From the NCBI GenBank assembly GCA_913776045.1, contig CAJYOI010000032.1, forward strand, positions 62,001 to 126,000: a stretch of DNA of 64,000 nucleotides, written 5' to 3'. Positions 41,688 to 50,361 of this stretch are shown piece after piece. The DNA is from an uncultured Sphingomonas sp. (lineage in GTDB: Bacteria > Pseudomonadota > Alphaproteobacteria > Sphingomonadales > Sphingomonadaceae). Numbering within the stretch: position 1 is the stretch's first letter; every line of letters begins with the position of its first letter. Below the pieces are notes generated by a model. It ran no database searches. It was not told the DNA's origin and worked only from the letters and a program-made list of their open reading frames with translations. The position numbers and the translations under genes were made by a program.

Positions 41688-44147
41688 ATGACTTCGTTCG
41701 ATTTCGGCTACAGCGACGGCGACGTCGATACCAACCGCAGCGGCGGCGAGTCGCTCAGCGACATGATCGACCGGCGCTATTCACGGCGCGACGCGCTACG
41801 CGGGGGTGCCTCGGCAACGGCGATGGCGGTGTTCGGCGGCGCGGTCTTGACCGCCTGCGGCAGCGACAAGATGGCCGCGAGCGATCCGCGCCCGACGATC
41901 AGCGTCGGCCAGAGCAGCGCGACGTCGAGCGGCAGCCGCGTGACGCTGACCGCGACCGCCACCGACAACGGCAGCATCGCCGCGACCAGCTTCACCCAGG
42001 TCAGCGGCCCGGCGGTCACCCTGTCGTCGACGACCGGCCTGACGACCAGCTTCATCGCGCCGGGCGTCACCACGACGACGCCGATCGTCATCCGCTTCAG
42101 CGCAACCGACGACAAGGGCGGGACGACCACCGCCGACACGACGATCAACATCCAGCCGGCGACGCTCAGCTTCGCAGCGATCGCCAAGAACAAGACCGAC
42201 GTCGTGACCGTGCCGGCAGGCTACACGGTCAGCGTTCTCTACCGCGTGGGCGATCCGATCACCGCATCGACCCCGGCGTACAGGAACGACGGCACCGACA
42301 CCGGCTTTTCGACGCGCGCGGGCGACAATCACGACGCGCTCCATTGGTTCGGGCTGGCCGCCAGCGGTAACACCCGCGACGAGAACAACAGCAGCCGCGG
42401 TCTGCTGGTGATGAACCACGAATATATCTTCCAGACCTATCTGCACCCCAACGGCCCGACGACCGTCAATGGCGCCCGTCCGGAAGGCGAGGCACTGAAG
42501 GAGATCGAGGCGCACGGCGTCAGCGTCGTCGAGGTCAGCCAGGGCGCAAACGGCGCCTGGAGCTACAACCAGTCGGGCGCGCTCAATCGTCGCATCACGC
42601 CCAACACGCCGACCGCCTTCTCCGGGCCGGTGCGCGGCAGCAGCCTGCTGTTCACCGCCTATTCGCCGACGGGCGTCGCGGGCCGCGGCACGATCAACAA
42701 TTGCGCGAACGGCTTCACGCCCTGGGGCACCAGCCTGACGTGCGAGGAGAACTGGGCGGGCTATTTCCGTCGACCGACGTCGTCGGACAATGCGCGTCGC
42801 ACCGCGAAGGAAGTGACCGCGCTCGCCCGCTACGGTGTCACGTCGTCGTCTGGCAATTACGGCTGGGCGACGGTCGTCGCGTCGGATTCGACCAACACGA
42901 CCTTCCGCCGCTGGGACGCGCAGGCGACTGGCGCGAGCGCGACCGCCGACTTCCGCAACGAGCCGAACCAGTACGGATGGGTGCTCGATATGGATCCCTA
43001 TGACCCGTCGTCGACTCCGCGCAAGCGCACCGCGCTCGGCCGCATGAACCACGAGGGCTGCTGGCCGGGCGCATTCGTCGCCGGGCGCCGTCCCGCCTGG
43101 TATATGGGCGACGACGCGCGCAACGAGTATCTCTACAAATTCGTGTCGGCGACCGCGTGGAACGCGGCGGATGCCGGTGCGACCGACCGTCTGGCGACCG
43201 GCGACAAGTATCTCGATACCGGCACGCTGTATGTCGCGAAGTTCAACGCCGATGGATCGGGCACCTGGCTGCCGCTGGTCTTCGGCCAGAACGGGCTGAC
43301 GGCATCGAACACGCTCTACGCCTTTGCCGATCAGGCGGACGTGCTCACGCACTGCCGCCTGGCCGCCGACAGCGTCGGTGCGACCAAAATGGACCGGCCG
43401 GAATGGACCGCGGTCAATCCGGTCACCGGCGAGATGTACCTGACGCTGACCAACAATTCGACGCGGACCAACGCCAATACCGACGCCGCGAACCCGCGGT
43501 CGTACCAGGACGCGCCGAACTTCAGCTACGCCAACCATAACGGCCATATCTTGCGGTTGCGCGAAAGCGGCGACACGACGGAGGCGACCGCGTTCCGCTG
43601 GGACATCTATGCCTTCGGCGCCGGATCGGACCTGGATGCGCAGAACATCAACCTGTCGAACCTCGATGCGTCGAACGACTTCTCGTCGCCCGACGGCCTG
43701 TGGTTCGGCCGTGCCAGCAACGCGTCGGGCCAAGGCAATCCGCTGCTGTGGATCCAGACCGACGACGGCGCCTTCACCGACCAGACCAACAACCAGATGC
43801 TCGCCGCCATTCCCGGCTCGGTCGGCGACGGCGCGATGCGGACGGTGACGAACGTCAACGCGGCCGGCACCAGCACCACGACGACGACCATCGTCGGCAA
43901 GACGCCGGGTTCGACGCTGAAGCGTTTCCTGGTCGGCCCCATCCAGTGCGAAGTCACCGGGGTCGATTCGACGCCGGACGGCCGCACCCTGTTCGTCAAC
44001 ATCCAGCACCCGGGCGAAGACGGCAACATCGCCACCATCACCAGCAACTGGCCGGCCAGCCAGCAGACCGGCAGTGCGCCCGGCAACCGCCCGCGGTCGG
44101 CGACCGTGGTGATCCAGCGCACCGACGGCGGCATCGTCGGGCTCTGA
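41688..44147 (+). CDS. PhoX-family (DUF839) Tat lipoprotein, paralogue 1
   Basis: 819 aa. The N-terminus has SRRDALRG (twin-arginine signal) and then a lipobox LTAC (Cys57), so it is probably a Tat-exported lipoprotein. Residues about 62-158 form an Ig/REJ-like domain (TLTATATDNGSIAATSFTQV and SATDDKGGTTT). The rest is the PhoX domain: GLLVMNHEYIF, SLTCEENWAGYF, GRMNHEGCWPG, DVLTHCRLAADSVGATKMDR and FVNIQHPGED. PhoX enzymes are Ca/Fe-dependent phosphatases; activity here is inferred. ATG at 41688 follows GGGGGAAC. Confidence 0.85.
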   Translation: MTSFDFGYSDGDVDTNRSGGESLSDMIDRRYSRRDALRGGASATAMAVFGGAVLTACGSDKMAASDPRPTISVGQSSATSSGSRVTLTATATDNGSIAATSFTQVSGPAVTLSSTTGLTTSFIAPGVTTTTPIVIRFSATDDKGGTTTADTTINIQPATLSFAAIAKNKTDVVTVPAGYTVSVLYRVGDPITASTPAYRNDGTDTGFSTRAGDNHDALHWFGLAASGNTRDENNSSRGLLVMNHEYIFQTYLHPNGPTTVNGARPEGEALKEIEAHGVSVVEVSQGANGAWSYNQSGALNRRITPNTPTAFSGPVRGSSLLFTAYSPTGVAGRGTINNCANGFTPWGTSLTCEENWAGYFRRPTSSDNARRTAKEVTALARYGVTSSSGNYGWATVVASDSTNTTFRRWDAQATGASATADFRNEPNQYGWVLDMDPYDPSSTPRKRTALGRMNHEGCWPGAFVAGRRPAWYMGDDARNEYLYKFVSATAWNAADAGATDRLATGDKYLDTGTLYVAKFNADGSGTWLPLVFGQNGLTASNTLYAFADQADVLTHCRLAADSVGATKMDRPEWTAVNPVTGEMYLTLTNNSTRTNANTDAANPRSYQDAPNFSYANHNGHILRLRESGDTTEATAFRWDIYAFGAGSDLDAQNINLSNLDASNDFSSPDGLWFGRASNASGQGNPLLWIQTDDGAFTDQTNNQMLAAIPGSVGDGAMRTVTNVNAAGTSTTTTTIVGKTPGSTLKRFLVGPIQCEVTGVDSTPDGRTLFVNIQHPGEDGNIATITSNWPASQQTGSAPGNRPRSATVVIQRTDGGIVGL

Positions 44148-44165
44148 CCCGACGCAAAGGGCGAT

Positions 44166-44197
44166 GCGGGCCGGGGCGTGGATGCCCCCCGGCCCGC
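44166..44197 (+). terminator. Strong hairpin after the first PhoX-like gene
   Basis: GCGGGCCGGGG (44166-44176) pairs perfectly with CCCCGGCCCGC (44187-44197) around a 10-nt loop, 18 bp after the stop. It lacks a U-run (CAAACCG follows), so it may act as an attenuator or 3'-end stabiliser separating the two PhoX-like genes. Confidence 0.5.
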
Positions 44198-44324
44198 AAA
44201 CCGCCGCATTCCTCGGGCAGCGGTTCGACAAAGGCATGGCAAATTGCGGATCGGACGCTAAGCAAGCGAACATATCCGGCATGCCCCCATGCCCCGTTCC
44301 GCTTGATCTTCTCGAGGACCTCCG

Positions 44325-46736
44325 ATGACCGATCCCACCCGCACCGCCCCGACCCTCGGCGACCTGATCGCGCGGCGCTATTCCCGGCGCGACGCGCTGC
44401 GCGGGTCGGCGACGACCGCCGCGGGCGTCATCGTCGGCGGTTCGCTGCTCGCGGCCTGCGGCGGATCGGACAGCGGCAGCAGCGACCCGGTGCCGACCGT
44501 CTCCGCTACCGCATCGCCGGCCAGTGCCGCCCCCGGCACCCGCGTGACGATCACCGCGACCGCCAGCGACAACGGGTCGATCGCATCGACCAGCTTCGTC
44601 CAGGTCGGCGGCCCGGCCGTCAGCCTGTCGTCGACGACCGGCACGACCACCAGCTTCGTCGTCCCCGGCGCCGGCACGACGGGCACGATCGTCATCCGCT
44701 TCACCGCGTTCGACAATGCGAACCAGTCGAATTTCTTCGACGTCAGCGTACCCACGACAGCCAGCGCGCTGGGCTTCACCGCGGTCGACAAGAACCGCAA
44801 CGATCGCGTGACGATCCCCACCGGCTACACCGTCACCACGCTGATCGCGACCGGCGACCCGATCGCCAGCGGCGTGTCGGCCTATAGCAACACCGGCGCC
44901 GATGCCGATTTCACGAACCGCTTCGGCGACAATGGCGCGGGCTTCCTGTATTTCGGGCTGGTCGCGACCGGCACCGGCATCGACGTATCGAACAGCGCGC
45001 GCGGTCTGCTGGCGATGAACCACGAAGGCATCACCCAGGCGTACCTCCACCCGAACGGCCCGACCGCAGCGGGCGGCGTTCGCCCGACCGCCGAAGTCGT
45101 CAAGGAAACCGAAGCCCACGGCCTGAGCGTCGTCGAGGTCGCAGCGAACGCCAGCAACATTTGGGCGCCGGTGACGGCCAGCGCGTACAACCGCCGCGTG
45201 ACCCCGTCGTCGGCGGTTGTCTTCAACGGCCCGGTACGCGGCAACGCGCTGCTCCAGACCGCCTTCTCGGCGGACGGCTCCGCGGGTCGCGGGACGATCG
45301 GCAATTCTGCGCTGACGACGACCGCCTGGGGCACCGCGCTGACCAGCGAAGAGAAGTGGGCACGCTATTTCCGTCGCCCGTCGGCCGACACGGCAGGTCG
45401 GTCGGCCAAGCAGCTCTACGCCCTCAATCGCTACGGCGTGACCGCATCGGCCGGCCTGTACGGATGGGAAACCGCCGCGGGGGCGGGCAGCCAGTACGCG
45501 CGCTGGAACGCGCAGGCGAGCGGCAGCGCGGCGACCGCCGACTATCGCAACGAACCCAACCAGTTCGGCTGGGTCGTCGAGATGGACCCGTACGACAAGG
45601 CGGCGACCGTGCGGAAGCGCACCGCACTCGGCCGGTTCGCGCATTCAGGCGTGCAGCAGTTCCTGAGCGAAGTCGGCGCCAAGCCGGTCGTCTACATGGC
45701 CGACGCCGGGCAGAACGAATATCTGTACAAGTTCGTGTCGAACACGGTCTATGCCTCGGCCGACGCCGCGGCGACCGACCGGATGGCGATCGGCGACAAA
45801 TATCTCGACACCGGCACGCTCTATGTCGCGAAGTTCGCGGCCGACGGCACCGGCACCTGGGTGCCGCTGACCTTCGGAACCGGCGGGCTGGATGCGTCGA
45901 ACGCCACCTACGCCTTCACCGACCAGGCGGACGTGCTGACCCACGCGCGGATCGCCGGCGACATTCTGGCGGCGACGCCGATGGATCGCGCGTCGTGGAT
46001 CCAGGTCAATCCGCTGACCCGCGACGTCGTCATCGCGATGAACGGCAACGATGCCCGTACGGGCGCGACCACCAACCCGGCCTCGCCGCGCGCCTATGTC
46101 GACGCCCCCAGCACGCAGGTCGGCAACCGCAACGGGCATATCATCCGCCTGCGCGATACGGGCGGCCTGGCCGATGCGACCACCTTCGGCTGGGACATCT
46201 ACGCCTTCGGCGCCGGTGCCGATCTGGACGCGACGAACATCAACATCTCCGGGCTCGTCGCGACCAACGACTTCTCCGGGCCGGAGGGTCTGCGCTTCGC
46301 CCGTCCGTCGAGCCCGGCCGGATCGTCGGTGCCGCTGATGTTCATCCAGACCGACGATGCCGCATTCCGTGACGTCACGAACAACCAGATGCTGGTCGCG
46401 CTCGGCACGGGGATCGCCGGCGACGGCGGCACGGCGGCGGCGAAAACGGTGACCAACACCGGCGGCACGACCCAGGCGACCCGCATCGGCGCCGCGCTGA
46501 CCGCCAATACGCTGCGCCGCTTCCTGGTCGGCCCGAACGAGGCCGCGGTGACGGGCGTCGACACGTCGCCCGACGGTCGCACGCTGTTCGTCAACATCCA
46601 GCACCCGGGCGAAAACGGCACGGCGACGGCGCCAACCAGCAACTGGCCGGCTAACCAGACTGCCACCTCGACCGCGCGCCCGCGTTCGGCCACGATCGTC
46701 ATCACCCGCACCGATGGTGGCGTGGTCGGGCTGTAA
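44325..46736 (+). CDS. PhoX-family (DUF839) Tat lipoprotein, paralogue 2
   Basis: 803 aa with the same plan as the preceding gene. Twin-arginine motif SRRDALRG, lipobox LLAAC (Cys45), Ig/REJ-like domain (VTITATASDNGSIASTSFVQ) and a PhoX domain. Corresponding motifs are GLLAMNHEGIT, TALTSEEKWARYF, GRFAHSGVQQFL and FVNIQHPGENG. Some family positions differ: CEENW is SEEKW and HEGCW is HSGVQ, so both cysteines are lost. The copies may differ in activity. Extensive co-linear similarity shows a tandem duplication. Confidence 0.85.
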   Translation: MTDPTRTAPTLGDLIARRYSRRDALRGSATTAAGVIVGGSLLAACGGSDSGSSDPVPTVSATASPASAAPGTRVTITATASDNGSIASTSFVQVGGPAVSLSSTTGTTTSFVVPGAGTTGTIVIRFTAFDNANQSNFFDVSVPTTASALGFTAVDKNRNDRVTIPTGYTVTTLIATGDPIASGVSAYSNTGADADFTNRFGDNGAGFLYFGLVATGTGIDVSNSARGLLAMNHEGITQAYLHPNGPTAAGGVRPTAEVVKETEAHGLSVVEVAANASNIWAPVTASAYNRRVTPSSAVVFNGPVRGNALLQTAFSADGSAGRGTIGNSALTTTAWGTALTSEEKWARYFRRPSADTAGRSAKQLYALNRYGVTASAGLYGWETAAGAGSQYARWNAQASGSAATADYRNEPNQFGWVVEMDPYDKAATVRKRTALGRFAHSGVQQFLSEVGAKPVVYMADAGQNEYLYKFVSNTVYASADAAATDRMAIGDKYLDTGTLYVAKFAADGTGTWVPLTFGTGGLDASNATYAFTDQADVLTHARIAGDILAATPMDRASWIQVNPLTRDVVIAMNGNDARTGATTNPASPRAYVDAPSTQVGNRNGHIIRLRDTGGLADATTFGWDIYAFGAGADLDATNINISGLVATNDFSGPEGLRFARPSSPAGSSVPLMFIQTDDAAFRDVTNNQMLVALGTGIAGDGGTAAAKTVTNTGGTTQATRIGAALTANTLRRFLVGPNEAAVTGVDTSPDGRTLFVNIQHPGENGTATAPTSNWPANQTATSTARPRSATIVITRTDGGVVGL

Positions 46737-46742
46737 GCACAT

Positions 46743-46860
46743 TTCCTCTCCTGCAAGGGGAGGGTCATGCGAACCATGGTGAAGGGGTGTCTCGCTATAG
46801 AGAGCGCGACACCCCTATGTAAGGCCCGCGGCCTGCCACCTCCCCTTGCAGGAGAGGATT
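46743..46860. repeat. Family-A palindromic repeat, copy 6 (divergent)
   Basis: Starts TTCCTCTCCTGCAAGGGGAG and ends CCCCTTGCAGGAGAGGATT, with inner arms GAAGGGGTGTC and GACACCCCT. The arm sequence differs from the other copies (TCTCCTGCAAGGGGAG versus CCCCGGCACGGGGAG) but the layout is the same. Between the second PhoX-like gene and the DUF5872 gene. Confidence 0.8.
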
Positions 46861-46870
46861 ATGCTCGGAG

Positions 46871-47371
46871 CTATTTGCCGAGCGCCCTCGCCAGCTCCGC
46901 CTTCGTCATCGTCGACCGGCCGCGAATGTCCTTGCGCCGCGCCTCGGCCATCAGATCGGCCTTCGTCGGCTCGCCGCCATCCCGGTATGCCGCGGTCTTC
47001 TTCGCGACGTCTTTCGGCTGGGCGGAGAACTGCTTGCCTTTAGCAGTGTCACGCCGCTTTTTGGCAGTCGTGCGATCGTATTCGGCCTTCGATAGCGCCT
47101 TGCGCGCCTTGTCCGGCAGATAGCGCTCGCCGGTCTTGCCGCTCGGCTTGCTCGACTTCGTGCCCCAGTCTTCTTCGGTCCATTGGTGCAGGCTGTTGTC
47201 AGCATCTCTCTTGCCGACATAGCCGCCGCCGGCCTTCTTATATTCGGCAACCGCCAGCTGCGCCTTGCGCGCCGACCATTCGCCAGCCTTCCCACCCTTG
47301 GCGCCGGCGGTCACCTTCTTCTTCACGCGTTCCCACAGCTTGGGATCGTCGCGTTCGGCCGTTTCGCTCAT
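46871..47371 (-). CDS. DUF5872 domain protein with Rho_N-like end
   Basis: 166 aa, Lys/Arg-rich. The N-terminus (DPKLWERVKKKVTAGAKGG) and the central GYVGKRDADNSLHQWTEEDW match the DUF5872 pattern. The end, TKADLMAEARRKDIRGRSTM then TKAELARAL, resembles the Rho N-terminal/SAP helix-extended-helix nucleic-acid-binding motif. Possibly DNA- or RNA-binding; role unknown. ATG at 47371 is 9 nt after GAAAGG; ATG 47380 is in frame. Confidence 0.8.
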   Translation of the reverse strand: MSETAERDDPKLWERVKKKVTAGAKGGKAGEWSARKAQLAVAEYKKAGGGYVGKRDADNSLHQWTEEDWGTKSSKPSGKTGERYLPDKARKALSKAEYDRTTAKKRRDTAKGKQFSAQPKDVAKKTAAYRDGGEPTKADLMAEARRKDIRGRSTMTKAELARALGK

Positions 47372-47432
47372 CAACCGCATCCTTTCGCCGCTCAAACACG
47401 TGAGCGCGGCGATCGGATGCGGCGTGTGTCCG

Positions 47433-47768
47433 TCAGCGTGCGCCAGCGGGCGCGAAGACGGTTGCGGTGCCGTCGGGCAGGATCTGCACGGCATAGCCGG
47501 TGCCGTCGGCACAGCGCGCGGCCCACATGCCGACCTTCTTGTCCTTGGTCGATTCGGTGACTTCCTGGCAATTCAGCCCGGCATCGCGGATCGCGCGGAT
47601 GAAGACGCCGTTGCGCTCAGCCGGAGTCAGCGCCGCGACCTTCGCCTGAAACTCGCTTTCGGTCGCCGCCGCGGCGGGCGTCGCGGTGTTGGCGGCGGGC
47701 GTATCGCTGCCGCCCCCGCAGGCCGCGAGCGGCAGGGCGAGCAGGACGGCGAACATCGGGCGCATCAT
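47433..47768 (-). CDS. Small lipoprotein, unknown
   Basis: 111 aa with the lipoprotein signal MMRPMFAVLLALPLAAC (lipobox LAAC) and a Gly/Ser/Ala linker. A small domain follows: EFQAKVAALTPAERNGVFIR, CQEVTESTKDKKVG and MWAARCADGTGYAVQILPDG. The two Cys (CQEV, ARCAD) may pair. Probably in the inner face of the outer membrane. No family name assigned. Confidence 0.75.
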   Translation of the reverse strand: MMRPMFAVLLALPLAACGGGSDTPAANTATPAAAATESEFQAKVAALTPAERNGVFIRAIRDAGLNCQEVTESTKDKKVGMWAARCADGTGYAVQILPDGTATVFAPAGAR

Positions 47769-47808
47769 CGGTGTGTCATCCTTTCGTGCGGTGAGGTCCA
47801 AACCTCGA

Positions 47809-48585
47809 TCAATCCTGGACTAGATCGCGCACCACCGTGCGATAGTTCCGTCCGACAGGCAGATCCTCGCCGCGGTCGGTGACGATCGTGTAGCCCCCTG
47901 CCGGCCGCCGCCGGATCGACGCAACGCGGTCGCGGTTGACGATGTGCGAGCGGTGGATGCGGACGAAGCGGGTGGGATCGAAACGTTCGATCAGGCTGCT
48001 GATCGGTTCGCGGTGCAGGTAGCTGGCGTCGCCCTGGAAGATGCGGACATATTCCCCCTCCGACTGGACCCGGTCGACGTGCGCCAGGTCGAGCCGAAGA
48101 TTCTCGCCCCGGCGCTGGACCCACAGATGGCTGCTCGAGCCGCCACCGCCGCCCTGTTCGGCGCGCAGCGCCTCGATCTGGCGCGCGAGGTCGGCAAGGC
48201 GCGTCGCCGCTTCCCGGTCCTCGATCGCGCGCCGCACGCGGTCCACCGCAGTGTCCAACCGGGCGAGCCGTACCGGCTTCGTCAGGAAATCGATCGCGCC
48301 GGTGTCGAATGCATGCGCCGCAAAATTTGGATAGGCGGTGACGAACACGATCAACGGCGTCGGTCCGCCCGCTTTCGCCAGCGCCTCGACCACGTCGAAG
48401 CCGTCGAGCGCGGGCATTTCGATATCGAGCAGCAGCGCATCGGGCGTCAGCCGCTCGACCTCGGCGATCGCGGTGCGGCCATCGGTCGCACTACCGGCGA
48501 CCTCCGCCCCTTCGACGCGGCCGACCAGATCGCGTAAGCGTTCGACCGCCAGCGGTTCGTCGTCGCAGATCAGGAAGCGGATCAT
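47809..48585 (-). CDS. LytTR-family response regulator
   Basis: 258 aa. Receiver domain residues 1-120: FLICDDEPLAVERLRDL, phospho-acceptor Asp in PDALLLDIEMPALDGFDV, VFVTAYPNFA and FLTKPV. A linker with coiled-coil character follows, then a LytTR DNA-binding domain (LWVQRRGENLRLDLAHVDRV, FVRIHRSHIVNRDRVASI and LPVGRNYRTVV). The start overlaps the sensor kinase stop (ATGA), so it is the partner of that kinase. Confidence 0.94.
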   Translation of the reverse strand: MIRFLICDDEPLAVERLRDLVGRVEGAEVAGSATDGRTAIAEVERLTPDALLLDIEMPALDGFDVVEALAKAGGPTPLIVFVTAYPNFAAHAFDTGAIDFLTKPVRLARLDTAVDRVRRAIEDREAATRLADLARQIEALRAEQGGGGGSSSHLWVQRRGENLRLDLAHVDRVQSEGEYVRIFQGDASYLHREPISSLIERFDPTRFVRIHRSHIVNRDRVASIRRRPAGGYTIVTDRGEDLPVGRNYRTVVRDLVQD

Positions 48586-49667
48586 CGACGGACCTCGGTG
48601 AAGGGAATGGCGAAGGTGACTTGAAAGCCGCCTTCTGGCAGCCGGCCCGCGGTGAACCCGCAGTCCTCGCCATAGCGGGTCATCAGCCGTTCGGCGACGT
48701 TGGTCAGGCCGACACCCGTCCCCGGCGGCGCGCGGCGGTTGCCGGCATTGCCGCCCGAATCGCGGACGCTCAGACGCAGCCGGTCGCCCTCACGCGCGGC
48801 GGTGACGGTCAGCTTCACCGGCCGCGTCGACATCGACACCGCATGGCGCACGGCATTTTCGACCAGCGGCTGGACGATCAGGCTCGGCACGCGGGCGTCC
48901 TGCACATCGTCGGGCACGTCGATCTCGACCACCAGCCGGTTGGGAAAACGCACCGCCTCGATCGCCAGATAGGTCGACTGCAGCTCGATCTCTTCAGCCA
49001 GCGGAATGTCCTCGTGCGGATCGAGCGCTAGGCCGGCACGCAGGAAGTCGGAAAGGTTCTCGACCATATGCTCGGCATGTTGGACCCGCCCCGCGCCGAT
49101 CAGCGAGGCGATCGAATTGAGCGTGTTGAACATGAAATGCGGATTGAGCTGATAGCGCAGCGCGCGCAGATGCGCCTCATGCGCCTCGCGTTGCAGCCGC
49201 GCCACGCCGCGTTCGTAATCGCGCACTTCGCCCGAATAGACGATCGCCAGCAGCAACCCCGACATCGCCGCATAGGTCGAGAACCACTGCAACATCGCCA
49301 GCAGGTGCGAGGTCAGGCTGGCGTCGCCCACCACATCGGCCGGCATGGTCGCGCGAAAGATCCAGAAATTGGCGAAGGCATGCACCGCCGACCCGGCGAT
49401 CGCCGCCAAGACCGCATAGAGCAGCCGCTGCGACAGCGGTCGTCCGCGCGTGGCGATATGGAAGGCGAGGATCGCCGACGACAGCGCGATGCCCACGCCA
49501 GTCACGACCAGCCGCGTGGCGTGGAACCGCGCATCGTCGGCCGCGCCGAATACCCAGCGCTGGACCGTCAGCATCGAGAATTGCGCGAGCCAGAACAGCA
49601 GGATGGTCACCGCCGACACTCGCCGCGTGAAACGGTGGCTTGAGGAAAGGTGCGCGGTCGTCGGCAT
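48582..49667 (-). CDS. LytS/YehU-type sensor histidine kinase
   Basis: 361 aa. Four to five N-terminal transmembrane helices (residues about 15-150) with no known ligand domain. Then the His_kinase domain RALRYQLNPHFMFNTLNSIA (phospho-acceptor His) and an HATPase region with PSLIVQPLVENAVRHAV, SVRDSGGNAG and GTGVGLTNVAERL. Paired with the LytTR regulator. Start taken at 49667; an in-frame ATG at 49724 would add 19 residues. Confidence 0.9.
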   Translation of the reverse strand: MPTTAHLSSSHRFTRRVSAVTILLFWLAQFSMLTVQRWVFGAADDARFHATRLVVTGVGIALSSAILAFHIATRGRPLSQRLLYAVLAAIAGSAVHAFANFWIFRATMPADVVGDASLTSHLLAMLQWFSTYAAMSGLLLAIVYSGEVRDYERGVARLQREAHEAHLRALRYQLNPHFMFNTLNSIASLIGAGRVQHAEHMVENLSDFLRAGLALDPHEDIPLAEEIELQSTYLAIEAVRFPNRLVVEIDVPDDVQDARVPSLIVQPLVENAVRHAVSMSTRPVKLTVTAAREGDRLRLSVRDSGGNAGNRRAPPGTGVGLTNVAERLMTRYGEDCGFTAGRLPEGGFQVTFAIPFTEVRR

Positions 49668-49826
49668 CGGTGTTTTGCTAGAGCGAACAGCCGCCCGCTG
49701 CCAAGCGCGAATGGTGCCGTTCATGAGGACAATCGTGCAGTTGGTGCTGCATATCTATAATACACCGCGCATTTTGTTGTCGAAGACGGTCGTTTCGCGA
49801 CATGAACGATGCACGCGCGTCGCCAT

Positions 49827-50249
49827 ATGCCTAGCCAAGCATCCATGTTCCTCGATCACGCCCCCTTTGCCGCCCTGCAGCCCGACCTGACGCGGCGCCC
49901 GCTGGTGAAGCGTGGCGCGGTCACCATGACGCTCGACCCGATCGAGTTCCGCTGGAACGGCGAGCGCATCGCCCTGTCGCGGGTCGAGGCCACGCTGCTG
50001 GCGACGCTGATGCGCCGCAGCCGGCTGAACTGGGACGTGACCGCCGCCGTGCTGGCCGATGCTGGCAGTTGCCCCGACAGCCGCGACGTGCTGATCCACC
50101 GCATCCGCCGCAAGTTCGCCGACGTGGGCGCCGCCGACCCGATCGAGACGGTGCGCGGCTGGGGCATTCGTTTCCGGACAGAGGCCGATCGCAACGGATC
50201 GACCGCCTTCTGGATCGGCGCGAACGAAACGGAGACGGCCCTCAACTAG
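49827..50249 (+). CDS. Winged-helix regulator lacking a receiver
   Basis: 140 aa. The C-terminal 90 residues form an OmpR/PhoB-type winged helix (IALSRVEATLLATLMRRSRL, RDVLIHRIRRKFADVGAADP and IETVRGWGIRF). There is no phospho-acceptor domain in front, only about 50 residues. Divergent from the LytS/LytTR pair, which may control it. In-frame ATGs lie at 49809 and 49845. A 10-codon upstream frame starting MNDARASPYA overlaps the start region. Confidence 0.75.
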   Translation: MPSQASMFLDHAPFAALQPDLTRRPLVKRGAVTMTLDPIEFRWNGERIALSRVEATLLATLMRRSRLNWDVTAAVLADAGSCPDSRDVLIHRIRRKFADVGAADPIETVRGWGIRFRTEADRNGSTAFWIGANETETALN

Positions 50250-50361
50250 AATCAGACAGTTTCTCGCAATCTCGCGAACTTTCTGCGACAAATCGCCGCT
50301 AGTGCCGTTTGCGCCTTAGCCGCCCGACCGTGCGGCAACCGACCAGAACTGACGAGACCCG

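Noticed and set aside
41796-45644. 1282-codon leftward open frame across the PhoX-like genes
   Set aside because: It runs antisense to two clear PhoX-family genes and reads as Arg/Val/Gly-rich sequence without motifs. Long antisense frames are expected with high third-position GC.
49756-49761. TATAAT as a sigma-70 -10 box before the winged-helix gene
   Set aside because: The hexamer is exact but no -35 element lies at 16-18 bp, so a promoter cannot be supported from sequence alone.
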